From Candidatus Melainabacteria bacterium (GTDB lineage: Bacteria; Cyanobacteriota; Vampirovibrionia; Obscuribacterales; Obscuribacteraceae), in contig QKMZ01000003.1 of assembly GCA_003242885.1 (NCBI GenBank), positions 186,001 to 250,000 of the forward strand: a stretch of DNA of 64,000 nucleotides, given 5' to 3'. The position numbers and the translations under genes were made by a program. The notes below the pieces were generated by a model. That model made no database searches. It saw only the letters and a program-made list of their open reading frames with translations, and had not been told where the DNA came from. This document shows, piece after piece, positions 58,985-64,000 of this stretch (its first letter is position 1; each line of letters starts with the position of its first letter).

Positions 58985-61900
58985 ATGCGCAAAATATGTC
59001 ACGCTGTCATTTCCCTGATTCTTGCGAGCTATGCCTTCTGCCCTCCAGTCAGATGCACAGAGCAAAGTTTGCAAGCGTCGCATCTTTCGGGCAATTCAAC
59101 ATCTTCAGCAGAAGAAGCTGACGCCGGAGTCATCCTAATCCCCTCGTCGACTGGCACATACTTCGCAAGTCAAAAGCCACGAAATCCCGATCGTCCGTAT
59201 ATCATGCCGTCGAGCCGTATTATAAAAATCGGCTCAACCTATACGAAAGGACGCGATATAAAGGAGCTGCAAAAACTTCTCACTGGTCCAACTGGTTTAA
59301 AAATCGAAGTAACTACGATGGGTGTTCACGGAGACTTATCGATTATAGAACCGGAGTGCAAAACAGAATCCGCTGTAAATCCATACCTTCATTACTCAAA
59401 CCAACCAAATTTTCGAGCACGTTATTTCGAACTGGGAGAGAAAGATTCACTCTATCCCACGACACAAGCACTCAGTGTTTCCTCGTTAATAGATGATGGA
59501 GCAGTGCTACCCGTTGCTGGTGCGATTACTTCACACATTCAAGGATATCCTCTTGCGTACCAGAGTCCAGAACCTTTATCCAGAGTTGCTCGACTACCGG
59601 CAGCTGCGGAATTTTTCACTACAGCTGGAATGTTCGACCGGCTAGATGAAGTGGCAAAGTACGGGCTCGATCTGCTCAACGATCCGAACATCAGCTTCAG
59701 TAAAAAACAATTACAGGCAATTACGCAGACAAGTGTTTTGCTCTCTCGGTACTCGAAATCTTACTCTGTTAACGAGTTCAAAGTAGAGGCGGAAAAACGT
59801 TTGCCAATCGCATCACTACCCAAGTTTGCAAATCCAGATTGGCAATTGCGTCCTTCTCCTTATGAGTACAGCGTTTACACGCATAGGTCAAAGTTTTGCG
59901 AAACACAACTTGCACTCGCAGATGTTTACCCTAAAGCAATCCAATTGGTTAACAACAAGAAATTCTCCGAAGCCATTAGATGTCTGAACACCGAAATCAA
60001 CAAAATACTCGAGAGTGAAAATTCGCAGACAATTGTCTCGATGGAAAGAAGCATTACGCCGTGTTTAAGCGACTTAGAAGTATTGAATGCACTGGCAAAG
60101 TATTATAGCGAAGACGTTAAGGGAGCGCAGGCTCAAATCGAAATGGCAATACACCGGATCGAGGACGCGCTCGGCAATGACAGTCCCTTACTATCCAAGC
60201 CTTTGGTATGGTCCCGAAGAATTGAAACGAAGCTGGGAAACTTACAAAAGGCTTTTCAAATTAGCTGCCGGCTCTCAGAAATGACTCCAGTGGCGGTGTC
60301 ATCATATCTTACGGCGGAAATCATTAACCAAGAAGAAGTGCCGGAAGCGTACAGAGCATACTCCCTCATTCAAGATGGGAAATTCAACGAAGGAAAAGAA
60401 ATAGTCGACGCGATGCTATTACGTGAACGCGAAAGGGATGAACATGATTCTCTGCGCATTGCTCGTTTTATAAATCTTGCCAACAAGTATTCAAAAACGG
60501 CGCACCCAAAGGAAGCCCTAGAATTGCTGAACAGTCTGTCGCCCATGTTAAGAAGCGAAGAATTAGTCATGATGCGCATCTACCAACTAGCTGAAATCGC
60601 TCTCTTGCCCATCGGACTTAAAACTAAACTAGACGATCATGCGCCATGGAAAGAGCTGGAACAAACCTTAGCCGAAGTTTTTGAACCAGGTTCTACCAAA
60701 TTTGAAGCCGGATATCCAGAGGATACAGAAGTAAAGCGTCAAGACAGACTGCGGATTCTTGCATTTGCTTACTGCCTAAATAATGAACCTGAGAAAGCTA
60801 TCAAATTAATGAGGCACGGGCTCAAAGAACATCACGTTGAGAGATTTCCAGAACCATTGGCGCAGATGGACTATGCATTCTTTCTATTGAAAACAAATGA
60901 GTTCGAAGGAGCTAAAAGAGCGATTGATGCAGCGTTTAAGAATTCAGAATCACTAGATTTTATGCCCTTCTATGAAAGCCTTTCTCGGGTGGCTGATTAC
61001 TATCGTCAAATTGGAAAAACATCGGAGAGCGAAGAGCTTTACCTTCGAGCAGTGGAGACCGACAAATACCCTAGACAGACTCATGGCTATGCCTACTATT
61101 TGGTGAGGCTTGCTGACCTGCAAGCGAGCATGGGCAAGTTTGACGAGGCGGAGAAGAACTACAAACTAGCGGACAGCAAACCTGAAGGAACCACGCTTTT
61201 TCCTGATTGGCAGCTACGTTTGGCAAGGGCGCGGCAACTAAAAAATAGCACGGTAGCACCGGCCGTGAAACATCAACCAATTTCCGAGCCGCCGCCAGTT
61301 ATGACAAATGAAATACCTGTTCCTGCGGATAATGACAATACGCCTTGGGCGATAAGGCAACGACTTATGCTTCACGGAAATAGCAAGGGGCTCGTTTCCG
61401 TCTTGATGCAAGCGGTGAAAGCACCAGACGCAGCGCAACAATTTAGCAGCATGGCTCACCCAGGCAATGTCATGAACGACCTTTACTACGACATGCTTAT
61501 GAAAAGCGGTGAATACAGTGGAATAGAAGTTCTGCTAAAGCAAGTAATCAGACTACTAACCATTATCTCGCCAAAACCTGGAGATCATGCGGTCATACAC
61601 AAAGGTTTGTTGCTGAAGTTTTATGCGACAAGAGATGAAAGCAACCGAGCAAATTTATTAGCAAATGAGCTTTTTCACAACCTCGATACAAAATCTGAAA
61701 TGACGAGAGCGAGTAGAATACAAGCCAGTTATCCTTTCAAATTCATTGACGATGCTGCAGACGAATGGATAAAAAATGGTGGTTACGCGGAGGCTGAAAA
61801 GCTATTGCGCCGTGTTATGGCGATTCAAAAGAAGTGGCTAGGCTCTGAGAATGAGCAACAAGTTGAAACTCTGACAGTCTTAGGAAAACTGTATGAAAAG

Positions 61901-62728
61901 ACTGGAAGAGGTGCGCTTGCAGAGCAAGCACTGACAAGAGCTTTCGATATAGTCTGCTGGTTGCACGGTTCAGAATCTGTCAATTCTTCATCTATTAGAG
62001 CTGAGTATGCCGGAGTCCTGAGAAAGAACGGAAAACGCTCTGAAGCTGAGGCGATCGCGAATTGCAGACCTAGCGATGAACAACAGCCGATGTTTGACTG
62101 GGATTACGGTAAAGATGGTGGGTTACGCTCGTTTCATTCACCTCCTCCAAAGCATTTCAAAGACTCCGCAGAAAAGCAGCTAGAACGCTGGCTCGCGCGA
62201 ACTATCAAGATAAATGGACATATAGGCGACGATACGTTTCGAACATTAGATCATCTCGTGCGCTTTTATCAGGACAGGAAAAGGTATGACGACGCACAAA
62301 GATATCTTTTGGAAAAGCTCGACATCTGGAACAAGGTAGAAGGGAGATGTTCCATAAACAGAACACAGGTGATGCTGGAGATTGTACGGAATCAAATCAA
62401 ACGAGGCGACCGTAAAAGTGCTATAGAATGGCTGACAAAGGCGGTCAACGAAGAAAGCAGCGAAGTTTCAGAATATACTACGCCAAAACTTTTCGTGAGC
62501 TACGCGCTTCTGCACTCGGAACTAAACCTCAAGGCAAAAGCAAATCACGAAGGAATTACTGCCCTAAACATGCTGGAGAATCGCCAATACTTTCCGAACG
62601 TTAGCGATGTCGAAATGGTTGAAGACCTCACGAAGGTTTTCGCTCGCACGAAAAATACTGCATATGCTCAGCGGCTGTCTCCATGGCTAGAGAAGTGCCG
62701 ACCACTTAAGAAGACAATGTGTTACTAG
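58985..62728 (+). CDS. Very large secreted TPR protein
   Basis: Encodes 1,247 residues from ATG 58,985, chosen because a signal peptide starts there (MRKICHAVISLILASYAFCP); the open frame further upstream has no SD. After an N-terminal region of about 230 residues without a known fold, most of the protein is made of helix pairs of TPR type (ALAKYYSEDVKGAQAQIEMA, RILAFAYCLNNEPEKAIKLM, ADYYRQIGKTSESEELYLRA, LADLQASMGKFDEAEKNYKL, LGKLYEKTGRGALAEQALTR, LVRFYQDRKRYDDAQRYLLE). A Pro-rich break near residue 760 divides two TPR arrays. It should act as a large envelope scaffold or binding protein. It follows the lipase gene on the same strand, which may mean shared function. Confidence 0.87.
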   Translation: MRKICHAVISLILASYAFCPPVRCTEQSLQASHLSGNSTSSAEEADAGVILIPSSTGTYFASQKPRNPDRPYIMPSSRIIKIGSTYTKGRDIKELQKLLTGPTGLKIEVTTMGVHGDLSIIEPECKTESAVNPYLHYSNQPNFRARYFELGEKDSLYPTTQALSVSSLIDDGAVLPVAGAITSHIQGYPLAYQSPEPLSRVARLPAAAEFFTTAGMFDRLDEVAKYGLDLLNDPNISFSKKQLQAITQTSVLLSRYSKSYSVNEFKVEAEKRLPIASLPKFANPDWQLRPSPYEYSVYTHRSKFCETQLALADVYPKAIQLVNNKKFSEAIRCLNTEINKILESENSQTIVSMERSITPCLSDLEVLNALAKYYSEDVKGAQAQIEMAIHRIEDALGNDSPLLSKPLVWSRRIETKLGNLQKAFQISCRLSEMTPVAVSSYLTAEIINQEEVPEAYRAYSLIQDGKFNEGKEIVDAMLLRERERDEHDSLRIARFINLANKYSKTAHPKEALELLNSLSPMLRSEELVMMRIYQLAEIALLPIGLKTKLDDHAPWKELEQTLAEVFEPGSTKFEAGYPEDTEVKRQDRLRILAFAYCLNNEPEKAIKLMRHGLKEHHVERFPEPLAQMDYAFFLLKTNEFEGAKRAIDAAFKNSESLDFMPFYESLSRVADYYRQIGKTSESEELYLRAVETDKYPRQTHGYAYYLVRLADLQASMGKFDEAEKNYKLADSKPEGTTLFPDWQLRLARARQLKNSTVAPAVKHQPISEPPPVMTNEIPVPADNDNTPWAIRQRLMLHGNSKGLVSVLMQAVKAPDAAQQFSSMAHPGNVMNDLYYDMLMKSGEYSGIEVLLKQVIRLLTIISPKPGDHAVIHKGLLLKFYATRDESNRANLLANELFHNLDTKSEMTRASRIQASYPFKFIDDAADEWIKNGGYAEAEKLLRRVMAIQKKWLGSENEQQVETLTVLGKLYEKTGRGALAEQALTRAFDIVCWLHGSESVNSSSIRAEYAGVLRKNGKRSEAEAIANCRPSDEQQPMFDWDYGKDGGLRSFHSPPPKHFKDSAEKQLERWLARTIKINGHIGDDTFRTLDHLVRFYQDRKRYDDAQRYLLEKLDIWNKVEGRCSINRTQVMLEIVRNQIKRGDRKSAIEWLTKAVNEESSEVSEYTTPKLFVSYALLHSELNLKAKANHEGITALNMLENRQYFPNVSDVEMVEDLTKVFARTKNTAYAQRLSPWLEKCRPLKKTMCY

Positions 62729-63034
62729 CGATTGCGAAATTGAAAGGGCGCGTGCAACACGTCCTCTTTTTGTAGTCGCGTATTGTTTGCACGTTTATTG
62801 GAACTCCTGGCCAAGGCGTCGGCGAACCCGCAGCGTTCAAACAAGCGACACCCGACGGTCCTCGGCGCTCCGGTATAACTCCGCAGCGGCATCTGAATAA
62901 CCCCACCGGCGCCGTGTTTCCCGTCTGTCAAACGAATGTCATGCCGCCCCCTTAGAATTCCGGCTACCCAACCCCCCTTGCCCCCACTTTTGCAAAACGA
63001 TGCCCTTCAGGCACGTCGTTTATGGAGCTTACCA
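62729..63034. other. Intergenic stretch with two degenerate palindromes
   Basis: No gene. GGGCGCGTGCAACACGTCC (62,746-62,764) and TGTAGTCGCGTATTGTTTGC (62,771-62,790) are decayed members of the palindromic family. GGAG at 63,023 is the ribosome binding site of the next gene. Confidence 0.55.
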
Positions 63035-64000
63035 ATGGCCCTCGATACCGCCCACGTCAATGAAGCTTTTACGGATGTCAGCTACAGATCGTTCGCAAAC
63101 CCCGAAGACGGCGGTTTTCGCAGCGAATATTCCGAGATGATCGGAGCGATGGGACTGCTCGATAGCAAAGAAGCACGTGCATCGGCGACGGATGCAATGG
63201 TGTTCAAGAATCAGCTTCCCGTAATGGTTTTGTCCGAATTCGAAGCGATGGACGACAACAAGGATGGCACGCTCGATTACGGCGAAGTCAGCGGCGTCAA
63301 CGCAGACTATGACGAGGAGCCGACCCGGTTCGCTGCAGCGGTCTTGATGGACGGACGCAACGAACAGTTGAAGGTCACCGAGGATAAAAGTCTCTCTTTA
63401 TCTGAAGTCTACGGGCTTGCACAAGGCAGCACTCCTCTAGAAGGTGACGCCGCAACAGCCTGGGGCTTCCACTACGGTCAGTTGTCTGCAACTGGGCAAA
63501 TCGCGCCAGAGGCGCCGATTTCGTTAGATAAATATCCGCATCCGACAGCAGAAGTTCAGACTGAAACGCCCACGGAAATTCCAACTGAAACACCGACTGA
63601 AACTCCGATTGAGACACAAACTGAAACACCTACAGAAACAGAAACCACAACAGACCCGGCAATTGAAGCGCTGAAGACGACGCTAACCAGCCCTAACTCC
63701 AGTCCGGAAGACCAGCTCAAAGCAGTGAAAGCACTGGTTGCAGCGGGGCAAACAACAATGACGATCACAGATGCTGATGGAAACAGCCTCAACGTGAGAC
63801 TCGCGGTTACTCCGATTGCTGAAGGTTCGCCAAACAACTACGTGCACATGTACGCCGTCGATGCATCCGGCAAAGAATCAATTGTTCTGCGCGCAATCTC
63901 AAACGGTGACGGATTTGTACAGCAACGTGACGCAAACGGTGAGTTCGTTTCATACGTGGGCTCCAAGTGGAAACGCGACCACGCCGATAGCGTGTTTAAC
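63035..64000 (+). CDS. EF-hand protein with Thr-Glu-Thr-Pro repeats (5' part)
   Basis: The frame starts at ATG 63,035 with GGAG 9 bases upstream and is still open at the window end (322 codons visible). Near residues 70-82 lies a canonical EF-hand loop, DDNKDGTLDYGE, with Ca ligands at positions 1, 3, 5, 9 and 12; a second half-preserved site follows (TEDKSLSLSEV). Residues 170-205 are a TPTETPTE-type repeat linker. After it, helices and a beta region (TTMTITDADGNSLNVRLAVT) are seen without a known family. There is no signal peptide at the start. It is probably a calcium-binding protein with a modular structure. Confidence 0.85.
   Translation, partial: MALDTAHVNEAFTDVSYRSFANPEDGGFRSEYSEMIGAMGLLDSKEARASATDAMVFKNQLPVMVLSEFEAMDDNKDGTLDYGEVSGVNADYDEEPTRFAAAVLMDGRNEQLKVTEDKSLSLSEVYGLAQGSTPLEGDAATAWGFHYGQLSATGQIAPEAPISLDKYPHPTAEVQTETPTEIPTETPTETPIETQTETPTETETTTDPAIEALKTTLTSPNSSPEDQLKAVKALVAAGQTTMTITDADGNSLNVRLAVTPIAEGSPNNYVHMYAVDASGKESIVLRAISNGDGFVQQRDANGEFVSYVGSKWKRDHADSVFN

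Overview
The window is about 64 kb of bacterial chromosome of moderate GC content, with no phage, insertion sequence or CRISPR array. It is gene-rich on both strands. It combines many two-component proteins, receptor-like Ser/Thr kinases, WG-repeat and TPR proteins, secreted proteins of no known family, a CpaB-type protein and a SulP transporter. Together with many short GC-rich palindromes between genes, this suggests a large-genome environmental Gram-negative-type bacterium. From memory of such gene sets I favour a non-photosynthetic cyanobacterial relative (Vampirovibrionia, Obscuribacter-like). That is an inference; the window holds no rRNA or other marker to prove it.

Region 1 to 9.4 kb: the tail of a possible regulator, two large proteins of unknown role (one ending in a papain-like cysteine protease domain), an OmpR-type response regulator, a repeat protein with ten NPLDPAGLF-type units, and a PAS-containing membrane histidine kinase. 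Region 9.5 to 18.2 kb: the most unusual locus. A tight minus-strand operon encodes a secreted calpain-like protease, a paralogue in which the catalytic Cys and His are both Ala, and two paralogous membrane Ser/Thr kinases with leucine-rich-repeat-like outer domains. A zinc-ribbon/TPR protein gene follows. Region 18.5 to 33.7 kb: a small helical protein, an isolated CpaB, a SWIM-SNF2 ATPase, a BrnT-like toxin gene broken by an amber codon next to an intact antitoxin, a WG-repeat lipoprotein, a possible PD-(D/E)XK nuclease, small unknown proteins, a YheT-type hydrolase, a class V aminotransferase and two small membrane proteins.

Region 34.5 to 41.7 kb: two DUF4384 proteins, one of which is a split trypsin-like protein with an inserted DUF4388-type domain; tRNA-Arg(TCT) and tRNA-Lys(CTT); a SulP transporter with STAS domain; and a lysine-rich histone-H1-like protein. 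Region 42 to 56 kb: a signalling island with three histidine kinases (one a CHASE3-PAS-HK-REC-REC-HPt hybrid), three normal response regulators, two receiver-like proteins that lack the phosphorylation site, and a RedB-like thiol protein whose gene is overlap-coupled to a kinase gene. Region 56 to 64 kb: an unknown cytoplasmic protein, a secreted lipase-3 family hydrolase, a very large secreted TPR protein, and the start of an EF-hand protein that runs off the window.

The best candidate for an undescribed system is the protease/pseudoprotease plus twin receptor-kinase operon at 11,462-18,222. Genes were recognised by reading motifs; no database search was possible, so family names rest on motif recall and start sites on Shine-Dalgarno (SD) and signal-peptide logic.
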